From the NCBI GenBank assembly GCA_934317005.1, contig CAKREB010000028.1, forward strand, positions 1 through 11,027: a stretch of DNA of 11,027 nucleotides, in the 5' to 3' direction. This DNA comes from an uncultured Lachnospiraceae bacterium. GTDB lineage: Bacteria > Bacillota > Clostridia > Lachnospirales > Lachnospiraceae. The position numbers were made by a program, and so were the translations under genes. Positions 1 through 6,740 of this stretch are shown here, in pieces. The notes below the pieces were generated by a model. It was not told where the DNA came from. It did no database searches and saw only the letters and a list, made by a program, of their open reading frames with translations. Position 1 is the stretch's first letter. The number at the start of each line of letters is the position of its first letter.

Positions 1-217
1 TGTTAAAGTTTTGACCTGCCTGCTTTTCGCTTGGCTTGTCCGTTTTTACCAAATACTTGGTCTCGCGTATTCTTATCGATGCATGTGTTATCAATAAGAA
101 TGTCTTGAAAATCTTTTTGGATATTTCATATCCTTTATCTAGAATTTTCAGGGTTGTTTTACTATTTAATTATCAAGGTCTGCTGTTGTTTTTCTCTGAC
201 TCTTTGTTGCGTCAGCG
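1..217 (-). other. Probable rRNA operon 5' leader, 16S gene expected just off the left edge
   Basis: Seen: read on the minus strand, this stretch follows four tandem promoters and has no credible ORF. It carries the motif ACCTTGATAATTAAATAG (162-179), a form of the CCTTGAAAA(C/T)TGAATA-like element common in Firmicute rRNA leaders and spacers. It also has a 12-bp stem with one G-T pair (69-80 with 90-101, 9-nt loop) and a small stem ACCAA/TTGGT (48-61). Known: Firmicute rrn operons have multi-promoter starts followed by a structured, RNase-processed leader of about 150-250 nt. Inferred: the last bases (minus-strand CAAAACTTTAACA) resemble sequence just ahead of a 16S 5' end, so the 16S gene should begin within a few bases to the left. 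A tRNA operon is a less likely alternative. Confidence 0.65.
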
Positions 218-223
218 CGTTAC

Positions 224-262
224 ATTTTATCACACTGACAAGTCTTTGTCAACAACTTTTTT
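224..262 (-). promoter_or_regulatory. rRNA-type sigma-A promoter P4 (closest to the leader)
   Basis: Minus strand: A-tract and GTTG, -35 TTGACA (247-252), 17-bp spacer ending in TGTGA, -10 TAAAAT (224-229), then GTAACGCGCTGACGC. It has a perfect -35 box, the ideal spacer and the best -10 match of the four. Initiation is expected near 217, at the GC-rich CGC block. Confidence 0.85.
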
Positions 263-303
263 CTTTATTGTTGTCATTCATTTCTTTCGTGACAACAAAC
301 AAT

Positions 304-342
304 ATGTTATCACATTTTCAAATGTTTGTCAACAACTTTTTT
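304..342 (-). promoter_or_regulatory. rRNA-type sigma-A promoter P3
   Basis: Minus strand: GAAAAAAGTTG A-tract, -35 TTGACA (327-332), 17-bp spacer ending in TGTGA, -10 TAACAT (304-309). The downstream block TTGTTGTCACG is a diverged form of the CGCTGTCGC block seen after P1 and P2. Confidence 0.8.
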
Positions 343-389
343 CTTTTGTTTTCCCGCCGCTTCTTGTCTTTTCAGCGACAGCGTGTTAT

Positions 390-429
390 ATATTAATACA
401 ATTCTTTTTGCTTGTCAACAACTTTTTTT
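390..429 (-). promoter_or_regulatory. rRNA-type sigma-A promoter P2
   Basis: Minus strand: an A-tract of seven bases before GTTG, -35 TTGACA (413-418), 17-bp spacer, -10 TAATAT (390-395), then ATAACACGCTGTCGC. The spacer lacks the TGTGA extension found in the other three. Confidence 0.8.
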
Positions 430-487
430 CGAAACTGTTCTCACTTTCCAGCCGACACGCTTCTACTTTTTTGCGACAGCGAAATAT

Positions 488-529
488 ATACTATCACGCT
501 TGTCGATAATTGTCAACAACTTTTTTTAC
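488..529 (-). promoter_or_regulatory. rRNA-type sigma-A promoter P1 (farthest upstream), overlapping the ATPase gene end
   Basis: Minus strand: A-tract AAAAAAAGTTG (UP-element-like), -35 TTGACA (511-516), 17-bp spacer ending in GTGA, -10 TAGTAT (488-493), then ATATTTCGCTGTCGC. The TGA stop of the upstream ABC ATPase (513-515) lies inside the -35 hexamer, and the A-tract encodes its last residues (KKSC). Confidence 0.8.
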
Positions 530-1199
530 AAATCCTTCCATCTTCTATCCGGATGATCCGCCCACAGCACTGCGCTACCTTTTCATCATGTGTCACAATA
601 AGAATGGTTGTTCCCTGCTCATTCAGCTTGCAAAACACCTGCATGATCTCTTTTGTTGTCTGGGAATCCAATGCTCCGGTTGGTTCATCCGCCAGAAGGA
701 TGGAAGGAGCATTGACGATCCCACGCGCGATCGCCACACGCTGCTTCTGCCCACCAGACAGATTACGCACTGTCTTGTGTGCATATTCTTCCATCCCTAC
801 TGCTTTTAGCGCATCCACTGCGTGGCTGCGTCTTTCTGCTCGCCGCAGCTTTTTCCCTCTCCCCGCAAAGTCCAACGGGATCATTACATTTTCCAGCGCT
901 GTAAAGTCCTCGATCAGTGCAAAGTCCTGCATCACCATGCCAATCTTTTCATTGCGCAGTACAGATAACGCTTTCTCCGAAAAATCATCCACTAATTTTT
1001 CATCCAGATAATATGCCCCCTGATCCCAGGTATCAATGCAACCTAAAATATGTAACAAGGTTGATTTTCCTGCCCCTGATGTTCCCACAACGGCAGCCAT
1101 TTCACCATCTTCAATGGTAAAAGAGACATCACGAAGTACCTGGCACTCCTGCTTTTTTCCTTTTTGATATGCTTTTTCGATATGTTCTAACCGGATCAT
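513..1199 (-). CDS. ABC transporter ATP-binding protein, MacB/LolD type (lactococcin 972-group-like)
   Basis: This 228-residue cytoplasmic ATPase would power the two permeases encoded upstream. Visible motifs: Walker A GTSGAGKST (39-47), Q-loop glutamine 91 in MVMQDFALIED, signature LSGGQ (147-151), Walker B ILLADEP with catalytic Glu172, D-loop ALD (176-178) and H-loop His204. All catalytic residues are present and the length is normal. The start is the ATG of an ATGA overlap with the preceding gene, so translation is coupled. The QDFALIE Q-loop region resembles ATPases of the lactococcin 972 bacteriocin-transport group; this is recall of family style, not a database hit. The stop codon lies in the -35 box of rRNA promoter P1, leaving no room for a terminator. 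A general MacB-like efflux or lipoprotein-release ATPase is the alternative for the subgroup; the ABC identity itself is secure. Confidence 0.93.
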   Translation of the reverse strand: MIRLEHIEKAYQKGKKQECQVLRDVSFTIEDGEMAAVVGTSGAGKSTLLHILGCIDTWDQGAYYLDEKLVDDFSEKALSVLRNEKIGMVMQDFALIEDFTALENVMIPLDFAGRGKKLRRAERRSHAVDALKAVGMEEYAHKTVRNLSGGQKQRVAIARGIVNAPSILLADEPTGALDSQTTKEIMQVFCKLNEQGTTILIVTHDEKVAQCCGRIIRIEDGRICKKSC

Positions 1200-2275
1200 T
1201 TTTCCATCTCCTCCAACGCTTTTTCCAGATCATTGAATACATAAAAATGCATCGTCATCTTCTCCTGCTTTTTTGCCGGGAACAGATTTCCTGTCGGGAA
1301 ACGTTTCGATATCTCCTCTCCAAAAGTAAATCCACCGGTTTCCACCGTCATGCTGTGCCCACTGATCGTGCATTGCAGATCCTTCGTCCCATCATAGTCA
1401 AAGAAAAAGTGGACACGCACCGTTTCTTTTCCCTGCTCCTGCCCGTCCGGCACCGGCAGCGTTCTATAATCCACCAGATCCATAAAATACGTCGAACCAT
1501 ATGTCTCCTTGTCTGTCCTTGTCAGGATCAGTTTGGCAAAAAGCCGGTAATACTCCAGCTTCTCCTTTTCCGTTGTCAGAACAGACTTTTTCTGACCGGA
1601 CACCACCTGCACCTTCTGCAGATGCTGGTACATATCAAGCGAGAACAGCTGATTTTCAAAGCCTGCAATAAACGGATCATATGTAATGTACTTTCCGCCA
1701 GCCTCACATGCTTCATACGCATTCGCCAGCTCTCCCTGTCCGACACTGGTTGTCACCTGATAATCATAGTCCTCCGGCTCCTTCACATATTCACAGTCTC
1801 TCGTCACTTCAAACGGGATTGCCAGCGTATATTCCTTTTTGGCTGTCTCTGCTCCAAAGATCACCCGGTAGCTGCCCTTCTCCAGCACATCATATCTCTG
1901 TGCGATCTCATACTGTTTGCTCTCATAAGTCACATCCGGATACTTTTTGTCATCAACCGCTATATCATTTGGTGTACCGTATTCCCAGTTTACCTTTCCC
2001 TCATTGCCAAATGCTTTCCACTCTTTTCCGCTCTTTCTCTGTACGATATAATTATCTGAAATCATCGTCTGGGAATCTAACGGGAAAAATATATCAAAAT
2101 AAATGCGTCTGCTGTTAACGAATTTCACATAGATTTCCCCATCCGGCAGCTGCCCGATCTTTTCTGCCACCGGCTTCTGCCCCTGCCATGACCTGATCAG
2201 AGCAAAAGCTCCCAGGATCACCACAACTGCTACAGCACCTATGATCCCTCCTATCTTATACTTTTTGTCCTTCAC
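1196..2275 (-). CDS. Single-pass membrane protein with an Ig-like external domain, ABC operon component
   Basis: I chose the GTG at 2275 (359 aa). GAGAGGAAGGG stands 6 nt before it, whereas the upstream in-frame GTG at 2299 has no usable site. Seen: a short basic N-terminus (KDKKYK), one hydrophobic segment at about 8-27, then a large hydrophilic part expected outside the membrane. Residues about 45-160 (YIVQRKSGKEWKAF, LEKGSYRVIFGAE, YTLAIPFEV) have the look of the Ig-like domains found in clostridial surface proteins. The remaining 200 residues are not recognised. The gene overlaps the ATPase start by 4 nt (ATGA) and follows the permeases, so it is probably an accessory subunit facing the cell surface. 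It is not a typical MacA: no lipoyl or coiled-coil hairpin region is evident. Function is unknown. Confidence 0.75.
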   Translation of the reverse strand: MKDKKYKIGGIIGAVAVVVILGAFALIRSWQGQKPVAEKIGQLPDGEIYVKFVNSRRIYFDIFFPLDSQTMISDNYIVQRKSGKEWKAFGNEGKVNWEYGTPNDIAVDDKKYPDVTYESKQYEIAQRYDVLEKGSYRVIFGAETAKKEYTLAIPFEVTRDCEYVKEPEDYDYQVTTSVGQGELANAYEACEAGGKYITYDPFIAGFENQLFSLDMYQHLQKVQVVSGQKKSVLTTEKEKLEYYRLFAKLILTRTDKETYGSTYFMDLVDYRTLPVPDGQEQGKETVRVHFFFDYDGTKDLQCTISGHSMTVETGGFTFGEEISKRFPTGNLFPAKKQEKMTMHFYVFNDLEKALEEMEK

Positions 2276-2366
2276 TGCAATCCCTTCCTCTCTGTGCACT
2301 CCTGCACCATCCTTACTGTCTGTATCCGAAACACATTTTCATCCAGAACGGCTTTCAACGCACCCT

Positions 2367-3446
2367 CTATCCTTTCATACAGGCGAGAATGTTCTTTCTG
2401 CCCTTTAACAGGCGCAGTGTCAGCATTCCACACAATGAATACACTGCACACAGCACCAGATCAAGCCACGCAGTCCGCCAGTAAAACATCCCTGTATGCC
2501 ATGCATACCCTGCAGCCACCACAGCCGTAAAAAAGGACAGCACAAAAAGCCTCTTCCAGTACTGCCAAAACATCCACCGCTGCCTGCAGCCCGACAATGC
2601 AAAAATCCCGTATCTTCTTAGTATCCTGCCGCTGTTGATAACAGTCAGAGTGATCATCCCAACTAACGACGCAAACAGCAGTATGGTGCAAAACGGAATG
2701 TATTCCATCACCTTATAGTAACATTCCTGATATGTCACATCCTTTAACTGTCCGAAAGTCTCTGTCACCCCTTCCTTCTGCAGGATCCCTTCGATCTCCT
2801 TCATCTCCTCTGCTGACATCGTGCGGTCAAAATACGCAATCGCACTTGTCTGGTCACGGTGCTTTCCGGTCTTATCGGAGCTGCACAGGATCGTCCGGTA
2901 ATCCGCCGGCAAAAAGGCTGCCTTCAGATCACTCAATGTATATGCTGTGCCGTTGCCGTAGGTACCCATGATATTAAAATACAATCCATCTGCAGGCAGG
3001 ATACCGGTAACGACATAACCGGTTCCGTCAATGGTGATCTTATCTCCCACATCTGCATCATTTTTTCCATTGTCTACGATCACACAGGGAACCGCACTGC
3101 CCCCTTCCGTAACCTCCGTAAAATATTTTCCTGCTTTCACATCCATCGAAAACAGCCGGCTGCTCAGCCGGTCAAAGCTGATCACCGCATCCTGATTGTC
3201 CACCAGTTTTTCCTCGGTAAAGCTCCAGCCCCTGAACTTTGGATGCGCCTCCACCTTTTTCCTGACCTTTTCAAAGGAACCATCCGTATGGTCATGAAAC
3301 GTTGAAAAATAGATCCCCTCATACGGAAAAGAAGTAATCTTGTGATAGTCCTTCATACTCTCTTCATAAATCCCTGCGATCAGATAACTTCCAACCATAA
3401 CCACGATAAGCTCTAACGCAAACACAAGCTTAGCCATGCGCTGCAT
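2367..3446 (-). CDS. FtsX/MacB-type ABC permease, second half-size subunit
   Basis: This 359-residue integral membrane protein has the MacB/FtsX layout: TM1 at about 7-26, an extracytoplasmic domain of about 220 residues, then TM2 (251-271), TM3 (297-316) and TM4 (325-345). Residues 134-150 (GDKITIDGTGYVVTGIL) match the beta-rich core of MacB periplasmic-core-like domains. RRYGIFALSGCRQRW after TM2 corresponds to the cytoplasmic coupling segment of FtsX permeases. The ATG is preceded by GGGGGAGGTGG at 6-nt spacing; that site lies inside the end of the upstream permease gene, whose stop is 1 nt away, so the two are translationally coupled. With the upstream 341-aa permease it adds up to about 700 residues, the size of the single fused permeases in bacteriocin-associated systems. 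See the finding on a second open frame over its 3' end. Confidence 0.85.
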   Translation of the reverse strand: MQRMAKLVFALELIVVMVGSYLIAGIYEESMKDYHKITSFPYEGIYFSTFHDHTDGSFEKVRKKVEAHPKFRGWSFTEEKLVDNQDAVISFDRLSSRLFSMDVKAGKYFTEVTEGGSAVPCVIVDNGKNDADVGDKITIDGTGYVVTGILPADGLYFNIMGTYGNGTAYTLSDLKAAFLPADYRTILCSSDKTGKHRDQTSAIAYFDRTMSAEEMKEIEGILQKEGVTETFGQLKDVTYQECYYKVMEYIPFCTILLFASLVGMITLTVINSGRILRRYGIFALSGCRQRWMFWQYWKRLFVLSFFTAVVAAGYAWHTGMFYWRTAWLDLVLCAVYSLCGMLTLRLLKGRKNILACMKG

Positions 3447-3447
3447 G

Positions 3448-4452
3448 CTATTCCACCTCCCCCTGATATAACTCTTTGACTGGCTTTCGTATCAAACGTA
3501 TCGAACAGAGCAGTAAGAACAGTATCGTGATCATACCGCATATGATTCCCGCTGCCCCAAAATACAAAAGCTCCATTCCCTGCCTGAGACTGACCATTCC
3601 CAGATGATACATCTGTGGATACAGCAGACGGTAAGCTGCTGCCGCCAGCAGAAATGACACCAGAAACAGAAGAGTTATCTCACAGACTGAAAAAAAGTAT
3701 AGCCAGTACCTTCTGCAGCCACACAAACGGTATATCACAATGTGATACCGCTGTTTCTGTATGATGTACTGGTAAGCTAACGCTACATTGAAAATGCAGA
3801 CAAATACCACTAAAAGAAACAGATATGTTTTCTGCCGTTCCAGTTCGATCACCTGATCTATCTGTTCCACCGTACACCGGTATGCCGGAAAGATTTTCTG
3901 CAGCTTCTCCTTTAACTGCCGGTACGTTCCGGCACTCATGCAGCCACAAATAAATGAAAGGTTCTGGATCGGAAGCTGCTCCTTTGCCACGGTCGTAACC
4001 GGTATCTCACTATATTCAGAATCCCAGTGCTGCACCTCAAACACAGAATTTCCAAATGTTATCTGTTTCTGTTTTTTATTCGTTTTGATCAGCTTGACGC
4101 AGGACTGATACTGTTCCTTTGTAAAGCTGTTATTTCCTCCTCTGAAATAATACAGTGAGCTGTACAGATCCCCCTTTTGCGGCACCAGCGCCACCGAAGC
4201 ATAGATATGTCCTTCGATCTGCCCCTTATATTGATCAAAGGTATCGCAGACCGCATCCCACTGCTGCAAGCTCATCACATCTCCCTCAGCCGTACTTTCT
4301 GGTGAAAAATGTATAGCAGCTGTCATAAAATGATGACTGCGCACCGTCTCTCCATAAAACAGCAAGAGCATAAAATAGCTGATTGCGAGTACGCCTATCA
4401 GAAAATATAATTTCACTCCCATGCTGCGAAACGACAACCTAAGATATCTCAA
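3448..4452 (-). CDS. FtsX/MacB-type ABC permease, first half-size subunit
   Basis: The layout is the same as in the next gene: one N-terminal TM (about 20-40 counted from the ATG at 4473), an external domain of about 175 residues, then three C-terminal TMs (about 217-238, 259-283, 302-325). The coupling segment YRLCGCRRYWLYFF after TM2 parallels the ALSGCRQRW segment of the partner, which supports a heterodimer. Start choice: an ATG at 4473 has no ribosome binding site, while GGAGGTGAG (4456-4464) stands 7 nt before an in-frame TTG at 4452. I prefer the TTG (334 aa); the ATG would give 341 aa. The similarity is clear in topology and the coupling loop but weak elsewhere, so the substrate cannot be read from the sequence. 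Confidence 0.82.
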   Translation of the reverse strand: MRYLRLSFRSMGVKLYFLIGVLAISYFMLLLFYGETVRSHHFMTAAIHFSPESTAEGDVMSLQQWDAVCDTFDQYKGQIEGHIYASVALVPQKGDLYSSLYYFRGGNNSFTKEQYQSCVKLIKTNKKQKQITFGNSVFEVQHWDSEYSEIPVTTVAKEQLPIQNLSFICGCMSAGTYRQLKEKLQKIFPAYRCTVEQIDQVIELERQKTYLFLLVVFVCIFNVALAYQYIIQKQRYHIVIYRLCGCRRYWLYFFSVCEITLLFLVSFLLAAAAYRLLYPQMYHLGMVSLRQGMELLYFGAAGIICGMITILFLLLCSIRLIRKPVKELYQGEVE

Positions 4453-4502
4453 TATCTCACCTCCATAATCCATATAAAATATGTTTGCCGAACAATTATG
4501 TA

Positions 4503-5213
4503 CTAATCTTTTAATAATGATATTTTTATGCAGTTAGAAGGTCTGGTGATATCTTCCATGCTAAATACCAGTCCCTTTTTCTCCAATTTACTAAATACAT
4601 CTCCCTCAATCTTGATATCCTGATCCACCCCGCCTGCCCAGTAAGCAACATTATCTTCCGCCACAAAGGAAACTGTAACAAAGTCTGCCCTCACCCTGAC
4701 ATATTTTCTCTTGGGATGCTTCTCCATAAAATCCCAATCAAAGGTTTCAAATCCACTAAAAGCAATCTCATCTTCTTTAAGATACATCAAATTGGCATTT
4801 TTCTTTGACTCATCAAACATGAGCAATATAGGCGACATAACCTCCATCTTATTATTTTCACAATCCCAGCCAACAATCGGCACACAGGATAAATAATAAT
4901 CCCATCCCTTTCTGTCAAGCCACTCTGTCCCGATTATCTCCCTCGCCTGATGACGCAGTGCATTGATTAGCTTTTGATCTGAAAACACAATCAGTTTATT
5001 ATAAAGCTCACGTTGTAACTTCTGTATTTCCTTCACTGCTTTTGCCGGAACCGAAACACTATCTGCTTCAACGACCGGCGCCTCGTGGTGATAACCTGCA
5101 GACATTGATGTCACATCCTCATCCTCATAATCAGATCCTGCACATCCGCTACAGGCTATTATTACACAGCAGATCAATACAATCGTCTGCAATAAACCAT
5201 ATTTTCTCTTCAT
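4503..5213 (-). CDS. Putative lipoprotein, tandem paralog A
   Basis: 236 residues. The N-terminus has a basic start (MKRK), a hydrophobic stretch and the sequence CVIIACSGCAG. Cys21 follows IIA, a fair lipobox; Cys24 is an alternative with a weaker -3 residue. An acidic linker (SDYEDED) follows. The mature part is soluble and mixed alpha/beta, with a conserved block from LMYLKEDEIAFSGFE to the C-terminus. I do not recognise the family. It is 52 nt downstream of a close paralog and 29-50 nt upstream of the first permease, so it is in the same operon. AGAGGGGG precedes the ATG by a long 11 nt. By context it could be a surface substrate-binding, signalling or immunity lipoprotein of the ABC system; this is inference only. 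Confidence 0.78.
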   Translation of the reverse strand: MKRKYGLLQTIVLICCVIIACSGCAGSDYEDEDVTSMSAGYHHEAPVVEADSVSVPAKAVKEIQKLQRELYNKLIVFSDQKLINALRHQAREIIGTEWLDRKGWDYYLSCVPIVGWDCENNKMEVMSPILLMFDESKKNANLMYLKEDEIAFSGFETFDWDFMEKHPKRKYVRVRADFVTVSFVAEDNVAYWAGGVDQDIKIEGDVFSKLEKKGLVFSMEDITRPSNCIKISLLKD

Positions 5214-5265
5214 AAATATGTGTTCCCCCTCTTTCCAGACAGTCTTAATTTTCCATTTTGATACA

Positions 5266-5979
5266 CTAATCCCTCAGCAATGAGATTTTTATACAATTAG
5301 AAGGTCTGGTGATATCTTCCATACTAAATGCCAGTCCTTTCTTCTCCAATTTACCAAATACATCTCCCTCAATCTTGATATCCTGATCTACCCCGCCTGC
5401 CCAGTAAGCAACGTTATCTTCCGCCACAAAGGAAACTGTAATCATATCCGCTCTCACCCTGACATATTTTCTCTTGGGATGCTTCTGCATAAAATCCCAA
5501 TCAAAGGTTTCAAATCCACTAAAGGCAATCTCATCTTCTTTAAGATACATCAGATACGCATTTTTCTTTGATTTATCAAACATAACCAGTGCAAGTGATG
5601 TAAGATCCATCTTATTCTTTTCACAATCCCAGGAAATGACCGGAACACAGGATAAATACCACTTCCACCCTTTACGGTCTAGTAATTCTGCTCTTTTCAT
5701 CAGCGCCCTCGCTTTATAGCGCATCGCCTTGATCACCTTCTGATCGGAAAATACGATTAATTTACGATAAACCGCACGTTTTAAATCCTTTATTTTTAGT
5801 TCCTCTTCTTCCGAAACAGAAACACTGTCTGCTTCAACGACCGGCACCTCGTGGTGATAACCTGCAGACATTGATGTCGCATCCTCATCCTCATAATCAG
5901 ATCCTGCACATCCGCTACAGGCTATTATTACACTGCAGAACAATACAATAATTTGTAATAAACCATATTTTCTCTTCAT
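5266..5979 (-). CDS. Putative lipoprotein, tandem paralog B
   Basis: 237 residues with the same plan as paralog A: MKRKYGLLQ signal, IIACSGCAG lipobox region, SDYEDED linker. By eye, residues 1-55 differ from A at only 5 positions and the last 94 at about 7, while the middle (56-142) differs at roughly 38 of 86. This points to a tandem duplication with the ends kept alike or the middle diversifying. AGAGGAAG stands about 7 nt before the ATG. The gene lies 158 nt after the secreted-protein gene, with a weak hairpin between them. No family is recognised. Repeated lipoproteins beside a secreted protein and an ABC transporter are compatible with immunity or receptor roles, but nothing in the sequence proves this. 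Confidence 0.78.
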   Translation of the reverse strand: MKRKYGLLQIIVLFCSVIIACSGCAGSDYEDEDATSMSAGYHHEVPVVEADSVSVSEEEELKIKDLKRAVYRKLIVFSDQKVIKAMRYKARALMKRAELLDRKGWKWYLSCVPVISWDCEKNKMDLTSLALVMFDKSKKNAYLMYLKEDEIAFSGFETFDWDFMQKHPKRKYVRVRADMITVSFVAEDNVAYWAGGVDQDIKIEGDVFGKLEKKGLAFSMEDITRPSNCIKISLLRD

Positions 5980-6051
5980 AAATATTCTTCCTCTGTCAAC
6001 TATTCATTGTCATTTTAAATTTACGAACAACCTTCTAACATATAACCCAAA

Positions 6052-6088
6052 GATTAACAGTAATTGCTTTTGAAAGTAACTGCTAATC
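6052..6088 (-). terminator. Weak hairpin (partial terminator or attenuator) after the secreted-protein gene
   Basis: On the minus strand, GATTAGCAGT pairs with ACTGTTAATC (10 bp, one G-U) around a 17-nt loop. It is followed by TTTGGGTTATA, a poor U-run. It lies about 50 nt after the secreted-protein stop. Incomplete termination would lower expression of the downstream lipoprotein and ABC genes relative to the head gene. Confidence 0.4.
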
Positions 6089-6137
6089 CTTGGATCCTTT
6101 TTCTAATCTTCTCAACCCTATATGCGCTATCCCAATT

Positions 6138-6584
6138 TTAATAACCTGCTAAAGTAATGCCTGCCACAAATTTTCCACCAATCTTTACCTGAACATAAGA
6201 TCCCATTTCACCGGCTCCTTTTTCCTTTGCAGTAGCAACATGTCCAAAATCCCCCTTTTTTACATCATCAATATGCACTTCCGATCCACCAACGCGCAAA
6301 TACCCCTCTGCACGTCTTTCAAGACTTGGATTTTTCTTACTCAAAGCATTATAAATAAACTTTGTCGCATTACTTCCATTATTAGTACACTGATATATAG
6401 TCTGTGAACCTGCACCTACACCTGTATCACATATAGAAGTCTGATCCACTAATGAACCAAAATTAGACATTTTATTTCTTACCACCTTTTCCGTCGCTGC
6501 CTGAGCAAAACTGCCTACTGTTACAACACTGCCTGCTAATAACAATGCACAAATTGACTTAACTAATATTTTCTTTCGCATCAT
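6138..6584 (-). CDS. Small Sec-secreted protein at the head of the ABC operon
   Basis: 148 residues. A clear signal peptide: basic MMRKK, a hydrophobic core at about 9-24, then FAQA-A with cleavage probably after Ala29. The mature protein is about 119 residues with two cysteines (52 and 66) that could form a disulfide. It is rich in Gly and Ser and ends in short beta-like segments (SYVQVKIGGKFVAGITLAGY). No TM or anchor follows, so it should be released. Two ATGs are adjacent (6584 and 6581); AAGGAAAGGA precedes them and the second is better spaced. A promoter is visible at 6628-6656. I do not recognise the family. As head gene before lipoproteins and an FtsX-type ABC set it could be a bacteriocin-like or surface-acting factor, but it lacks the lactococcin 972 tryptophan/tyrosine-rich look. 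Unknown function. Confidence 0.75.
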   Translation of the reverse strand: MMRKKILVKSICALLLAGSVVTVGSFAQAATEKVVRNKMSNFGSLVDQTSICDTGVGAGSQTIYQCTNNGSNATKFIYNALSKKNPSLERRAEGYLRVGGSEVHIDDVKKGDFGHVATAKEKGAGEMGSYVQVKIGGKFVAGITLAGY

Positions 6585-6614
6585 AAATTCCTTTCCTTAT
6601 CTCAAATAAACCTC

Positions 6615-6628
6615 TGTACTTCCGTACA
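6615..6628. promoter_or_regulatory. Palindrome TGTACTTCCGTACA over the start site, candidate operator
   Basis: Two 5-bp arms, TGTAC and GTACA, around TTCC. It sits on the expected transcription start and touches the -10 box of the secreted-protein promoter, a position where a repressor would block RNA polymerase. TGTACT also occurs twice just ahead of the PadR gene (7028-7033 and 7044-7049). The link to PadR is inference. Confidence 0.3.
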
Positions 6629-6656
6629 CTATATGTATGCTTCATTGCAATTACAA
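6628..6656 (-). promoter_or_regulatory. Sigma-A promoter for the secreted-protein/ABC operon
   Basis: Minus strand: -35 TTGTAA (6651-6656), 17-bp spacer, -10 TATAGT (6628-6633). Initiation is expected near 6620, giving a leader of about 37-40 nt before the ATG. The -10 box matches at 5 of 6 positions; the -35 is weaker (4 of 6), as in a regulated promoter. Confidence 0.55.
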
Positions 6657-6740
6657 ATAAATGATAACTGCTCTTTCTATCTTTTTGCCTATTGAGAGTT
6701 GTTCTCTCATATGCTATTATATTAAGTGTGTTTTTATATA

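Larger units (their letters stand above)
217..527 (-). repeat. Array of four tandem promoter repeats
   Basis: The 17-bp element TTGTCAACAACTTTTTT (plus strand) occurs identically at 246, 326, 412 and 510, at pitches of 80, 86 and 98 bp. A second block, CGCTGTCGC or close variants, recurs near the expected start of each unit. Between the blocks the sequence is freely diverged. Conserved promoter parts with drifting filler are what selection on four duplicated promoters would give. Confidence 0.8.

Noticed and set aside
36..509. 157-aa plus-strand ORF in the left region
   Set aside because: It runs through the promoter repeats; its Phe/Leu-rich protein just reflects T-rich DNA, and it has no ribosome binding site.
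246..527. Regularly spaced 17-bp identical repeats as a CRISPR array
   Set aside because: Repeats are short, non-palindromic, unevenly spaced (80-98 bp) and explained fully as -35 and A-tract parts of tandem promoters; no cas genes are present.
1169..2059. 296-aa plus-strand ORF
   Set aside because: Antisense to the ATPase and Ig-like protein genes; the His/Arg/Leu-rich composition is typical of a shadow frame.
1196..2275. MacA-type adaptor identity for the anchored protein
   Set aside because: No coiled-coil hairpin or lipoyl-like halves are visible; the external part looks Ig-like instead.
6138..6584. Direct assignment as a lactococcin 972 bacteriocin
   Set aside because: The signal peptide and size are compatible, but the Trp/Tyr-rich mature pattern of that family is missing.
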